Part shown: piece after piece, positions 45,062 to 53,853 of the stretch
Position numbering within the stretch: position 1 is the first letter of the stretch
Layout: each line of letters opens with the position of its first letter
NCBI RefSeq assembly: GCF_011761355.1
Contig: NZ_JAASRW010000002.1
Coordinates: 248,001 to 312,000 of the forward strand
Reading direction: 5' to 3'
DNA: 64,000 nt
Source of the DNA: Paenibacillus lupini
GTDB taxonomy: Bacteria; Bacillota; Bacilli; Paenibacillales; Paenibacillaceae
Made by a program: the position numbers and the translations under genes
Notes under the pieces: generated by a model
What the model saw: only the letters and a program-made list of their open reading frames with translations
The model's database searches: none
Told to the model about the DNA's origin: nothing

Positions 45062-46384
45062 ATGACGGTAAACGGCGATGGCATTTCGGCTATTACGCGG
45101 GATTATGGTTCGTCAGCTACCAATAGGCATGGCGTGGTTACGACGGAAAGTGTGTTCTGGAATACGACAGGACTTGCCGCTCACAGCAGCAAGAACGGCA
45201 TTATTGTGGAATCCGAGCAATTCGGGAACGGTTATGTCATTGGAACCAAAGGTCCGGTGAACGGTGTTAATGTTCAGATTACCGGTTCGATTCCTGAAGC
45301 AGACACTAAGCCGTTTGATATGGCGGAAGGTGTTGGTGAAGGAGATCGTTTATCACCGCAAAGCTTATTCGAGGATCAATATACAAGGCGGGAAAGTCAA
45401 CTGGCAACAGGACTAGCCTCGCTGCTCGTGAATGGTGAACCATTGGATGGCGTACAGTTTCTGAAAACGGCATATACGGTTGTTTTGCCTTACGGAACAA
45501 AGGATACGCCAACTCTTGAGGCTACAGCTCTTGCCAGCGATGCGGTCGTCAAAGTTGAACAGTCGGCAGCACCTAACGGCACGGGTACAATTCATGTCAC
45601 AAAGAATGGGCAGACGCAGGACTATAAAGTAACGTTCCAAGTTGCTGCTAATCCCGCTCTTCCTAAGAGTATCTCGCTCTCCCCTGACCGATCGACTCTT
45701 GGATGGCGTGTCACTAGTGATGCGATAAGTGTGGGTCATGAAGGAACGCTGAAGTCTCTTATTACGCTGAATAACGGAGAGACGATCGATCCGGTTCAGG
45801 CTGGTCTCATAGTAAAATATAAAGTGGATAACAAAGAATTAGGCAGTATAAAGAAAGGTAACGTGTTTAAAGCGAAAAAGCCTGGAACGGTGAAAATTAC
45901 GGCAACAAGCAAAATGAACGGCACTGAAGTTTCGGCTTCAAAAACGTTTACGGTATTGGATGCAATGGCTGAGCCGGAAGGTAAGCTTGCAGCAATAAAG
46001 CAAGTGACGGCAAGTGCGAATGATGGCAACCTGCCAATCAATACGATGGATCGTGATCCGGATTCCAGATGGTCGGCCGACGGCAGCGGACAATATTTGC
46101 TGGTCGAGCTGGAGCAGTTGAGGAAGATCGATCAGGTCAGCATTTTGTTTTATAATGGCAACACTCGCTACAGTACCTTTGATATTGAGGTATCCGAAGA
46201 TGGTGTTTATTATGAGAAAATCCTTGATCATCAGAAGAGCAATAAGCCTTCACCTAATGCAGCCGAAAGCTTTGTTTTCCCTAAGCCGGTCAAGGCTAAA
46301 TACATCAAATATGTTGGCTACGGCAATGAGCTGAATGGCTGGAACAGCATTGTGGAGTTTTGGGCACATGTAGCTAAGAAATAA
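45062..46384 (+). pseudogene. N-terminally truncated remnant of a beta-helix polysaccharide lyase-like protein with F5/8 domain
   Basis: The 440-residue frame starts abruptly in what looks like the last coils of a right-handed beta-helix (GVVTTESVFWNTTGLAAH ... GNGYVIGTKGP, then EGDRLSPQSLFEDQYTRR). It continues through a cadherin-like/Ig domain (about 120-195), a Big-type domain (about 200-295) and a complete F5/8 type C domain (about 300-440). The start has no signal peptide and no good ribosome site (GGAG 14 bases away). A TAG lies four codons upstream in frame, and the 110 bp before it codes for nothing related. An extracellular enzyme of this design would need its N-terminal helix, so I read it as a 5'-deleted gene. 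The rest is intact, so the loss may be recent. A terminator follows. Confidence 0.7.
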
Positions 46385-46399
46385 GCTTAATCTACAGCA

Positions 46400-46425
46400 G
46401 GAGAGGGACATCCCTCTCCTTTTTC
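46400..46425 (+). terminator. Terminator after truncated beta-helix gene
   Basis: GGAGAGGG and CCCTCTCC form a perfect 8-bp stem around ACAT, followed by TTTTTT. Confidence 0.85.
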
Positions 46426-46493
46426 TCATGACAGGATGCTTCCTCGTCATTTCGGGAAAGCTAATCCTAATTATGGATAAAGGAGACTTACGC

Positions 46494-47150
46494 ATGACAG
46501 GCTGGTCCAAATGGCTGCGAAGCCATCTGATTCCTTTCAAGCAGAATAGACTATTGCAGATTATTATCGCGGTGTTCATCGTGTTTTGGATCATCATGGC
46601 GATCCGGCCCTCAGACTGGAAAATCTGGGCGGTCGAAAACGCGCTATTGCTTGTTTTCATCATTGTTCTGGCTATCGTATACCGTAAATACCCGCAGAGT
46701 AATTTATCGTATCTGCTTATCGCCTTTTTCCTTGCCATGCATGCTTATGCTGCGCATTATACGTATCAGAATACACCAATCGACGAATGGTTGAAGCAGG
46801 CCTTTCATATTAAAAGAGGCTTTTATGACCGAATCGTTCATTTTGCTTTTGGTCTGTTAATCGCCTTCCCTGTGCGGGAAGCTGTCCAGTATTTTCTCAA
46901 GCTCCGCACGAAATGGCCTCCCTATATCGTGACGTTCACGATGATCATGACGGCAAGTGCCTTATATGAGCTGCTCGAAATGTGGTCGGCGTATCTGTTT
47001 AACCGGAAGATGGCTGCCCAATACATTGGACTTGAGGGCGATCCATTTGATGCGCAGAAGGATATGACATGCTCTCTCTTTGGTGTCCTGCTGGCTATTG
47101 TGATTTTTCTGATTTTGCATAAATTGCTAAATAAAAGACATACCAAATAA
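46494..47150 (+). CDS. YjdF-like (DUF2238) membrane protein
   Basis: The 218-residue protein has about five to six hydrophobic segments and the DUF2238 signature: YRKYPQSNLSYLLIAFFLAMHAYAAHYTY, RGFYDRIVHFAFGLLIAFPVRE, ALYELLEMWSAYLF and the aspartate-bearing LEGDPFDAQKDM segment near the C-terminus. Function is unknown for the family. The frame opens at ATG 46428 inside the previous terminator region; AAAGGAGA 8 bases before ATG 46494 fixes the start. Its stop codon lies inside the left arm of a bidirectional terminator. No relation to the surrounding sugar genes is evident. Confidence 0.82.
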   Translation: MTGWSKWLRSHLIPFKQNRLLQIIIAVFIVFWIIMAIRPSDWKIWAVENALLLVFIIVLAIVYRKYPQSNLSYLLIAFFLAMHAYAAHYTYQNTPIDEWLKQAFHIKRGFYDRIVHFAFGLLIAFPVREAVQYFLKLRTKWPPYIVTFTMIMTASALYELLEMWSAYLFNRKMAAQYIGLEGDPFDAQKDMTCSLFGVLLAIVIFLILHKLLNKRHTK

Positions 47151-47184
47151 CCTCTTTCGGCTCAAAGGCTGAGAGGGGTTATTT
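47145..47184. terminator. Bidirectional terminator overlapping the yjdF-like stop codon
   Basis: AAATAACC pairs with GGTTATTT, extended by TCTTTC/GAGAGG with wobbles to about 14-16 bp. The TAA of the upstream gene is part of the stem. The facing AraC gene ends 14 bp beyond it. Confidence 0.75.
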
Positions 47185-47197
47185 GCTTACATTTACA

Positions 47198-48037
47198 TCA
47201 ATGATTTAACAGATATTGCTTTGGCGTCTTCCCGAAGGTTCGTTTGAACATTCGGATAAAATAGCTTGTCTCCATGCCAACAATTTCGGCTACCTTCTCA
47301 ATCGTGATGCCAGACTGCTCCTGAAGCAACTCCATCGATTTGCGCATACGCAGCTGCAGGATATACTGCTGCGGCGTTACCCCAAATTGCTCAACAAACA
47401 GCCGGTGAAAATGCTGGACGGAATAACCCGCCGATCGGGCGACATTAGCCAGCGCAAGACGCTCATTGTAATGTTCATGCATTAACTGGACAGCCGTTTG
47501 GAGCGCAGCATTGGCCTGTCTGGAGGGAGACTCGTTCTTGCTTGCTTTCTTTGACGCGGATTGTCCTTCCAGAATCGTGAGCATCATATTGTACATTCGT
47601 TTAGACGATTCCCAGTAGGCATGCTCTCCGTTCTGACTGATCAAATACCACAGAGATTCTAGTTGATCCCATAAGCTGTCGAAATGAATTGTAGCTACCA
47701 TATTCAGAATCAGCTCGTCCATTTGCAGCAGTAAAGGTTCAGCTGTATAACCACGGAATGCAACAAAGTCTAATTCCCAGTTCTCCTCATCTCGTTCAGG
47801 ATAATATTCATGAGGTGTATTGGCAGGTAAAATAAAGATGGTTCCAGGTGATAATCTTAGCTCCTGACGTCCGTCTATACGGAATCGGCCATAGCCGCTT
47901 CGGGACAGAAAAATTTGATGAGCGGGATAACCTTCGGGCCTATCCAGATGCTTTTGCGCATGGCTGCCGACACAGCAAACATAGAGCGGTAAAAGCTGTT
48001 CCAGATTGGCAAATTGGGCAAGCAGGAAGGGCATCAT
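47198..48037 (-). CDS. AraC-family regulator (cupin plus HTH)
   Basis: The 279-residue protein has an N-terminal sugar-binding cupin (HQIFLSRSGYGRFRIDGRQELRLSPGTIFILPANTPHEYYP) and a C-terminal AraC domain (LANVARSAGYSVQHFHRLFVEQFGVTPQQYI ... IEKVAEIVGMETSYFIRMFKRTFGKTPKQYL). It is divergently transcribed from a GH35 gene with about 135 bp between starts, the usual layout for a local activator. GAGGAG lies about 13 bases before the ATG pair at 48037/48034. The intergenic space contains AT-rich sequence with TATAAT at 48119-48124 facing the GH35 gene. Confidence 0.87.
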   Translation of the reverse strand: MMPFLLAQFANLEQLLPLYVCCVGSHAQKHLDRPEGYPAHQIFLSRSGYGRFRIDGRQELRLSPGTIFILPANTPHEYYPERDEENWELDFVAFRGYTAEPLLLQMDELILNMVATIHFDSLWDQLESLWYLISQNGEHAYWESSKRMYNMMLTILEGQSASKKASKNESPSRQANAALQTAVQLMHEHYNERLALANVARSAGYSVQHFHRLFVEQFGVTPQQYILQLRMRKSMELLQEQSGITIEKVAEIVGMETSYFIRMFKRTFGKTPKQYLLNH

Positions 48038-48171
48038 AACGGCATGGAATCTCCTCTTATGTTAAGATTGTACGATTTCTTGGTGTAACTGTTATACGGA
48101 TATTAGACTACTTCTTATTATAATCAAAAGTAGATAAGTGGATATAACGATTATTGGAGGAGGCAGTCAAG

Positions 48172-50484
48172 TTGGTGCAAAACGAGAAGGTATATCGTAT
48201 TCAAACCGATTCATATAAGCCAAAAGAAATCTATCCATCTTCTTTAAAGCTTGGAGGAGCTCATCCAGAAGGTGACCATATTTCGTTTACAAATTACTAC
48301 ATGGAACTTAACGGGAAGCCATATTTTGCGGTATGCGGTGAGTTTCACTACTCCCGTTATCCGGAGGCAGAATGGGATACCGAATTACAAAAGATGAAGC
48401 TGTCGGGGATTACGGTTATTCCGACTTATATTTTCTGGAATCATCATGAAGAGATGGAAGGGGAGTTTCATTGGGAGGGCAATCTGAACCTTCGCAAATT
48501 TGTCGAGGTATGCGGCCGGAATGGTCTTTATGTCATTCTAAGAATTGGTCCATTTTGTCATGGTGAGGTCCGTAATGGTGGTTTACCTGACTGGCTGTTC
48601 GGCAGAGCCTTTGATGTCCGTTCGAATGACGAAGGTTATCTGAACTATGTGTCTCGTCTGTACAACGAAATCGGTAAGCAGGCAGCTGGTCTATTGTATA
48701 AAGACGGTGGTCCGGTTATCGGCATTCAGTTGGAAAATGAGTTCCGTGCGGCTGCAGCTCTATGGGAGATAACGGCAAAGCAAGGGGACGAATATATGAG
48801 CGGAGGCACAGGTGGGGCAGAGCATATTATTCGCCTGAAGGAGCTTGCACAGGAAGCAGGATTAACAGCCCCAATCTATTCGATTACCGGCTGGGGAAAT
48901 GCTCCAGTTCCGGAGGATGAGGTGCTTCCTCTGTATGGCGGTTATGCCTATACGCCATGGACCGTGAACGAGAAGCAGCCGGAGCAAAAGCCTACTGCTG
49001 AGTATTTATTTACGGATTACCATAACGATACGAATGAAGCCCGAGACTTCGCTCCTCCCTATGCGCGGACAAAATATCCTTTTGCCTGCTGTGAAATGGG
49101 TGGAGGCATGCAGGCTTGGTATTTAGCCAGATTCCAAGTGGATCCTGAAAGTGTGCTGGCAATGAGCCTGGTCAAGATCGCCAGCGGCTGCAATTTTATC
49201 GGCTATTATATGTTCCATGGCGGGACCAATCCGATTGGCAAGACCGGCTATCTGAATGAAAGCACGACTCCAAAAATTACGTATGATTTCCAAGCTCCTA
49301 TTGGCGAATTTGGGCAAATTCGGGCTTCGAATCATTTGATTCGGCCGCTGCATTATTTTCTGCAGACTTTTGGCGGACTACTCGCTCCTATGGGCACGCT
49401 TCTGCCGGAAGGTGCAAGCGGGCTGCGACCGGAAGATACGAACACCCTTCGTTATTCCGTTCGAACAGACGGGCATTCCGGATTTCTATTCGTAAATAAC
49501 TATCAGGATCATGTCGAGATGTCCGAGCACGAAGGTGTTCGGTTTGCTGTCGAGCTTGGCGGCGAGACGTTGGTGTTCCCAAGAACGGAGCCTCTTACGG
49601 TCCGTCCTAATGCTTCATTCTTCTTGCCATTGAACATGAACTTAAGCGGCGTTCAATTACGAAGCGCAACCGCGCAGCCAGTGACGTTGCAGCAATCGGG
49701 TGATGTGAATACCTATTTCTTCTTAATGCTGGAAGGTAATGAGGGTGAATTTGTTCTTGGTGATCACGGAGTTGCATCGATAGAAGCAGACCGTGGAGTT
49801 GTGGCGCAGGAAGAGAGCGGGGAATACATCATAACGGTGTCTTCCGATACTTCCAGCCTGATCCGTATTTATCGTGAAAATGGTTCAGAAGTGCGGATTT
49901 ATGCGATGACAGCAGCAGAAATGGCATTGATGTGGGAGCTTGTTATAGACGGTGAAAAGCAAATTTTGTTCTCGACGGCTGTACCCGTATGTTCGGATAA
50001 GGGAATTGAATTTGTGACGAGCAGCTCATTCACTGCACGGGAGTATGATGGAGCAAGCAAAAACGGATTTACTTCTTATCAGCTTCATGTACCTGAGAAA
50101 AAGTCGGAGCTTTCAATTGTCCGCATTCATGATCATAAGGTGGCTGTACGCTTTACACCAGACGTCATGGACGATCTGGAGGATCTTATTCTGAACATTT
50201 CATACACAGGAAATGTGGGTTATGCCTTCTCTGAAGGGCAGCTATTTCATGATCATTTCCATAACGGAGACCTTTGGGAGATTGGCCTCGCGAGATTCCC
50301 TCATGTGCTGCAAGCAGGTGAAATTATCCTAGAGACAACGCCGCTTCGGATTGGGAAGACAACTTTTTCAGATGATAATAATATGGCTGCTGAGCAGCAT
50401 TTCGAAGGCGAGAAAATTGCTCTTTTCCACGACATAACAGCTGTTCCTATTTATCGGGTTAGGATGAATTTGGGGAGAAAATAG
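48172..50484 (+). CDS. Divergent GH35 glycosidase (beta-galactosidase-like)
   Basis: The 770-residue protein has a GH35 barrel with acid/base E190 in GGPVIGIQLENEF and the early motif CGEFHYSRYPEAEWDTELQKMKLSGI. The nucleophile region is unusual: instead of SEFYTGW it reads FACCEMGGGMQAWY, so the nucleophile Glu is probably that of CCEMGGG. This variant barrel occurs in GH35 branches with uncertain specificity. No signal peptide; the C-terminal half is beta-sandwich. The frame opens at TTG 48154, which lies in the ribosome site itself. GGAGGAGG then places translation at TTG 48172 (GTG 48175 possible). It is controlled, probably, by the divergent AraC gene. Terminal galactose or arabinopyranose removal is plausible. 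Confidence 0.82.
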   Translation: MVQNEKVYRIQTDSYKPKEIYPSSLKLGGAHPEGDHISFTNYYMELNGKPYFAVCGEFHYSRYPEAEWDTELQKMKLSGITVIPTYIFWNHHEEMEGEFHWEGNLNLRKFVEVCGRNGLYVILRIGPFCHGEVRNGGLPDWLFGRAFDVRSNDEGYLNYVSRLYNEIGKQAAGLLYKDGGPVIGIQLENEFRAAAALWEITAKQGDEYMSGGTGGAEHIIRLKELAQEAGLTAPIYSITGWGNAPVPEDEVLPLYGGYAYTPWTVNEKQPEQKPTAEYLFTDYHNDTNEARDFAPPYARTKYPFACCEMGGGMQAWYLARFQVDPESVLAMSLVKIASGCNFIGYYMFHGGTNPIGKTGYLNESTTPKITYDFQAPIGEFGQIRASNHLIRPLHYFLQTFGGLLAPMGTLLPEGASGLRPEDTNTLRYSVRTDGHSGFLFVNNYQDHVEMSEHEGVRFAVELGGETLVFPRTEPLTVRPNASFFLPLNMNLSGVQLRSATAQPVTLQQSGDVNTYFFLMLEGNEGEFVLGDHGVASIEADRGVVAQEESGEYIITVSSDTSSLIRIYRENGSEVRIYAMTAAEMALMWELVIDGEKQILFSTAVPVCSDKGIEFVTSSSFTAREYDGASKNGFTSYQLHVPEKKSELSIVRIHDHKVAVRFTPDVMDDLEDLILNISYTGNVGYAFSEGQLFHDHFHNGDLWEIGLARFPHVLQAGEIILETTPLRIGKTTFSDDNNMAAEQHFEGEKIALFHDITAVPIYRVRMNLGRK

Positions 50485-50486
50485 GA

Positions 50487-50515
50487 TTGAAAACAAGATT
50501 TGCGTATGCTATGAT
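50487..50515 (+). promoter_or_regulatory. Promoter of the T-box/ilvB unit
   Basis: TTGAAA (50487-50492) and TATGAT (50510-50515) are separated by exactly 17 bp, starting just after the GH35 stop codon and about 10 bases before the first T-box stem I. Confidence 0.65.
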
Positions 50516-50523
50516 GTGCAAAA

Positions 50524-50832
50524 GCGTTGAAGAGAAATACATGCAAGCCGCTTATGTTCAGAGAGCAGGGGGAACGCTGAGACCTTTGCCTTAAGCGATG
50601 TATGGAGTCGTCTCGGAGCTGTTGACTGAAGGCTGAGCTCAGAATTTTCAGCTGTGTAGGATCAACCGGACTGGCACACGTTATCGTGCAGCAGGTAAGA
50701 GCAATCTTACTTCATGAGACCGGCATCGCAAGATAACCGGTAAATCAGGGTGGTACCGCGAAGAGTTAACCCCTTTCGTCCCTAGGTTAGATCAGCTATG
50801 CAGCTGACGCCTAGGGAAGAAAGGGGTTTTTA
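50524..50832 (+). promoter_or_regulatory. T-box leader 1 (specifier read as GUC, valine)
   Basis: All landmarks are present. They are the AGAGA segment of stem I (50531), the distal AGAGAGCAGG block (50560-50569), TCTCGGAGC on the 3' side (50611-50619), the T-box sequence AGGGTGGTACCGCG (50747-50760), and a terminator with AACCCCTTTC pairing to the AAAGGGGTT before a T run (50768-50832). Placing the specifier as the triplet before the purine that precedes the UCUC/GAGA helix, by analogy with glyQS, gives GUC at 50607-50609. Uncharged tRNA-Val binding would favour the antiterminator. Confidence 0.85.
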
Positions 50833-50851
50833 TTATTAATATGACTTTAGA

Positions 50852-51160
50852 AGCAATGAAGAGAAATAGCGACAAGCTGCTTATGCCCAGAGAGCAAAGG
50901 AAAAGCTGAGACCTTTGCCATAAGCAATGTCCGCGGTCATCTCGGAGCTGTTGATCAAAACGTCTCTTTAGAGTCGGAGTAGGTTCAACCGGAGTAGCAC
51001 ACGTTATCGTGCTGCAGGTAAGCGCATAGTCTTACCTCTTGAGACCGGCATCGTAAGATATCCGGTGAACCAGGGTGGTACCACGAAGAATAAACCCCTT
51101 CGTCCCTTATTGGCCTAGCAGCCTAGCTGCGTCAGCCGATAAGGGATGAGGGGGTTATTT
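50852..51160 (+). promoter_or_regulatory. T-box leader 2 (specifier read as GUC, valine)
   Basis: This is a second complete T-box about 330 bp after the first, similar through stem I (AGAGAAATA, CAGAGAGCAAAGG, GAGACCTTTGCC) and ending in AGGGTGGTACCACG (51072-51085) and a terminator pairing AACCCC/GGGGTT (51092-51160). The same placement rule gives GUC at 50936-50938. The overlapping AUC at 50939-50941 is the alternative (isoleucine), but a U would then follow it. The two leaders in series would demand antitermination twice. Confidence 0.85.
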
Positions 51161-51183
51161 TAATTTACAGGGGGCTGCCGATT

Positions 51184-52923
51184 ATGGAACAAACCATTCA
51201 AAAAACTCAAGCAACTCAAGCAACAGAAACGAAACAAACCTGGATGACAGGTTCTGAAGCATTACTGCAAGGATTACTGGATGAAGGTGTAGATACTGTA
51301 TTTGGTTATCCAGGCGGAAGTGCCTTATATATTTATGACGCGATGACTCGCAATGCGGAGTTCAAACATATTCTTACCCGGCATGAACAAGGCGCTGTGC
51401 ATGCTGCTGACGGTTATGCAAGGTCGACGGGAAAGGTTGGCGTATGTATTGCCACTTCCGGACCCGGGGCGACTAACCTTATAACGGGCATCGCGACAGC
51501 TCATATGGATTCCATTCCAATGGTTATTATTACGGCTAATGTCATGACATCTTTGATCGGGACGGATGCCTTCCAAGAGGCTGATATTATTAGTATTACG
51601 ATGCCAATTACGAAGCATAGCTTTTCCGTACGAGATGCTGCGGACATTCCTAGAATTTTGCATGAAGCCTTTTATCTAGCCACTACCGGGCGGAAAGGTC
51701 CCGTGCTCATCGACATTCCGAAGGATATTTCCAATGCGAAGCTGTTGTATGAGACTTACAAAGCAGAGGTTCAATTACGTGGATACGTGTCGAAGCCGGC
51801 TTTGGATAACGAGAAAATTGAGCAGTGGCTGGAAGCAATCACCGAGGCTAAAAGACCAATTATTATTGCTGGCGGAGGGATTGTCCACTCGAATGCATCC
51901 GATGAGTTAATCCAATTTGTTAATCAGACACAAGTTCCTGTTGTAGCAACTTTACATGGATTAGGCGGATTTCCCAGCGGACATGAATTAGGGCTTGGCA
52001 TGGCCGGCCATCATGGCAACTTCGCAGCGAATATGGCCATTCAGCAGGCCGATCTCATTATCTCACTTGGTTCACGGTTTGATGACCGGCTGACGATGAA
52101 GGTCGACGGCTTCGCCCCACAGGCGAGACGAATCGTTCATATCGATATTGATCCAGCGGAGATTGGGAAAATTATTAATGCAGATATTGGCATAGTAGGT
52201 GATTTGAAGGACATTCTTGCTTATGCCTCTACGAAAGCAAAACCTTCTAAAGCGGCAGGCTGGATGGATCAATTACGGCAATATCGGTCACAGCATCCTT
52301 TACGCTATAACGATTCAGACACGGAAGTGAAGCCGCAGTTTGTTCTTGAGATGATTCATGAAGCTTCGCATGGCGATGCAATTATAACGACGGATGTTGG
52401 ACAGCATCAAATGTGGACAGCACAATTTTACAAGTTTAATCACCCGCGCTCGCTCCTGACTTCCGGCGGTCTTGGAACGATGGGCTTTGGTTTCCCGGCG
52501 GCGATTGGTGCGCAGATTGGCAATCCCGATCGATTGGTTGTCTCGATTAACGGGGATGGAGGGATGCAGATGTGTGCGCAGGAAATGGCGATTTGCGCCG
52601 TGCATCAGATCCCGGTTAAGATCGTCGTTCTTAATAATCGAGTACTTGGCATGGTGCGGCAGCAGCAGGAGCTGATGTATGAGAATCGTCTCAGTCAGAT
52701 TGATCTTGCTGGAAGCCCTGATTTCGTTAAGCTGGCTGAGGCTTATGGGTTGAAAGGACTACGAGCGAGCAATAAGGAAGAGGCAATCGCTGCCTGGAAG
52801 GAAGCGATAGAGACACCAGGGCCAGTGCTTGTTGAGTTTATGATTCCGATGGATGAAAATGTTTATCCAATGGTTCTTGGGGGTACTGCTTTAGATGAGA
52901 TGCTTTTAGGTGATTTCGAGTAA
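51184..52923 (+). CDS. ilvB: Acetolactate synthase, catalytic (large) subunit
   Basis: The 579-residue protein is a biosynthetic-type acetohydroxyacid synthase: N-terminal GYPGGSALYIYDAM and RHEQGAVHAADGYARSTGKVGV holding the catalytic Glu, the central FAD-binding domain, and the ThDP site GDGGMQMCAQEMAI ... VKIVVLNN. It condenses pyruvate units (valine/leucine branch) or pyruvate with 2-oxobutyrate (isoleucine branch). No ilvN regulatory subunit or ilvC follows; the next gene is an unrelated lipoprotein. Control by two upstream T-boxes is visible. AGGGGG lies 10 bases before ATG 51184. A short Gln/Thr-rich N-terminal extension (about 17 residues) precedes the conserved start. Catabolic AlsS is less likely because amino-acid T-boxes control it. 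Confidence 0.92.
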   Translation: MEQTIQKTQATQATETKQTWMTGSEALLQGLLDEGVDTVFGYPGGSALYIYDAMTRNAEFKHILTRHEQGAVHAADGYARSTGKVGVCIATSGPGATNLITGIATAHMDSIPMVIITANVMTSLIGTDAFQEADIISITMPITKHSFSVRDAADIPRILHEAFYLATTGRKGPVLIDIPKDISNAKLLYETYKAEVQLRGYVSKPALDNEKIEQWLEAITEAKRPIIIAGGGIVHSNASDELIQFVNQTQVPVVATLHGLGGFPSGHELGLGMAGHHGNFAANMAIQQADLIISLGSRFDDRLTMKVDGFAPQARRIVHIDIDPAEIGKIINADIGIVGDLKDILAYASTKAKPSKAAGWMDQLRQYRSQHPLRYNDSDTEVKPQFVLEMIHEASHGDAIITTDVGQHQMWTAQFYKFNHPRSLLTSGGLGTMGFGFPAAIGAQIGNPDRLVVSINGDGGMQMCAQEMAICAVHQIPVKIVVLNNRVLGMVRQQQELMYENRLSQIDLAGSPDFVKLAEAYGLKGLRASNKEEAIAAWKEAIETPGPVLVEFMIPMDENVYPMVLGGTALDEMLLGDFE

Positions 52924-52975
52924 AACCTTCTCCGGTTTTTTACGTATAATGGTTATCACCCATCAGGAGGAGAAA

Positions 52976-53368
52976 ATGAGGAAATTCATCTTTTTACTTG
53001 TGGCAGCCGTATTTACCCTTATCTCGCTGTCTGGTTGCAGCAAAGGTCCATCGAAAGCAGATGTTTTAAAGGAACTAAAACCTGCCGAGAATGAAAAGTA
53101 CGCCATCCATTTATTTTACAAGGACAGTCTTCCTGGTAGTGAAACAAATGAGGTTAATCTGTTCCAAAACTCAGATCCAGCGATTAACAAGGCGATTGTG
53201 AAAATTCAGTTCTGGGATCACTATCAAGAACGGAATAGGAAGTGGGCCAAGGCGATCGGCGTCAATGAATTTCCGATGTATGTCCTTGTTGATGCAGATG
53301 GGATCGTACTGATGACTCCTTATTGGAGCCAATTGAAAGAATTTCTAACGGAATCACTGCTAAAATAA
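52976..53368 (+). CDS. Small lipoprotein with thioredoxin-like fold lacking the CxxC motif
   Basis: From ATG 52976 (AGGAGGAG 4-8 bases upstream) the 130-residue protein has a lipoprotein signal with lipobox LSGC (Cys21). The mature part contains KWAKAIGVNEFPMYVLVDADGIVLMT, which resembles the cis-proline loop and following strands of thioredoxin folds. There is no CxxC and no other cysteine, so it cannot be a redox enzyme. The frame is open from 52910, overlapping ilvB, but that start lacks a ribosome site. TATAAT at 52945-52950 suggests its own promoter. Function unknown. Confidence 0.75.
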   Translation: MRKFIFLLVAAVFTLISLSGCSKGPSKADVLKELKPAENEKYAIHLFYKDSLPGSETNEVNLFQNSDPAINKAIVKIQFWDHYQERNRKWAKAIGVNEFPMYVLVDADGIVLMTPYWSQLKEFLTESLLK

Positions 53369-53387
53369 TAAACCAGGCGTAAACCAG

Positions 53388-53416
53388 TTGACAGCAATAA
53401 CTGTATACATTATTAT
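53388..53416 (+). promoter_or_regulatory. Promoter with overlapping inverted repeat before IDEAL-domain gene
   Basis: TTGACA (53388-53393), 17 bp, TATTAT (53411-53416). The -10 lies within a near-palindrome from ACTGTATA (53400) to TATAACAGT (53414-53422). A second palindrome, AACTTAAGTT, lies at 53426-53435. Repression at this promoter is plausible. Confidence 0.6.
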
Positions 53417-53465
53417 AACAGTAATAACTTAAGTTACAGTTACTCACTTTCGATTAAAGGCGGTG

Positions 53466-53831
53466 ATGACCGTGAATTTTGAAGTCAGCGATTGGGTGCA
53501 AGGTCAAACGATCAGTGGCGAATTTATTTTCGGCTATGTCGAGCAGATCGACTTGGAGCAAGGTGTTGCAAAGGTTTATGTTGTAAAGTCAGATAACGAG
53601 GATTCTGCCGGTCGAATCGCGCTTGCCAAGCTTCATCATATGAAGGAGCAGGCACAATGGTCTCCTGAAGAGGAAGACATTCGTGGTCTGATTGATCTCG
53701 CATTAGAGACGCAGGATCAGGAATGGTTTATGGAGCTCAGCGATCAGTTGAAGGATACGGTAAAAGGCGATTCCAAAGGTCGCAGCGTATTCTCGAAAAA
53801 TAATGTATCCCGTTTATCGACATATATTTAA
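53466..53831 (+). CDS. IDEAL-domain protein
   Basis: The 121-residue protein (ATG 53466; a GTG codon directly precedes it, with AAAGG 5 bases upstream of the ATG) has an N-terminal half of beta character (VSDWVQGQTISGEFIFGYVEQIDLEQGVAKVYVV), resembling small barrel domains. The C-terminal half holds the IDEAL motif IRGLIDLALETQDQEWFMELSDQL. IDEAL domains occur in ComK- and YpiB-related Bacillota proteins and bind partner proteins; the role of this two-part form is not known to me. It has its own promoter and a strong terminator, so it is a single-gene unit. Confidence 0.78.
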   Translation: MTVNFEVSDWVQGQTISGEFIFGYVEQIDLEQGVAKVYVVKSDNEDSAGRIALAKLHHMKEQAQWSPEEEDIRGLIDLALETQDQEWFMELSDQLKDTVKGDSKGRSVFSKNNVSRLSTYI

Positions 53832-53853
53832 GTGTTGTATGAATGAATTAATT

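Noticed and set aside
50939..50941. AUC (isoleucine) as specifier of the second T-box
   Set aside because: The triplet would be followed by U and would invade the UCUC/GAGA helix; GUC at 50936-50938 has a purine after it as in known T-boxes. Not fully excluded.
52910..52975. Start of the small lipoprotein overlapping ilvB
   Set aside because: It would bury the signal peptide behind 22 residues; AGGAGGAG clearly serves ATG 52976.
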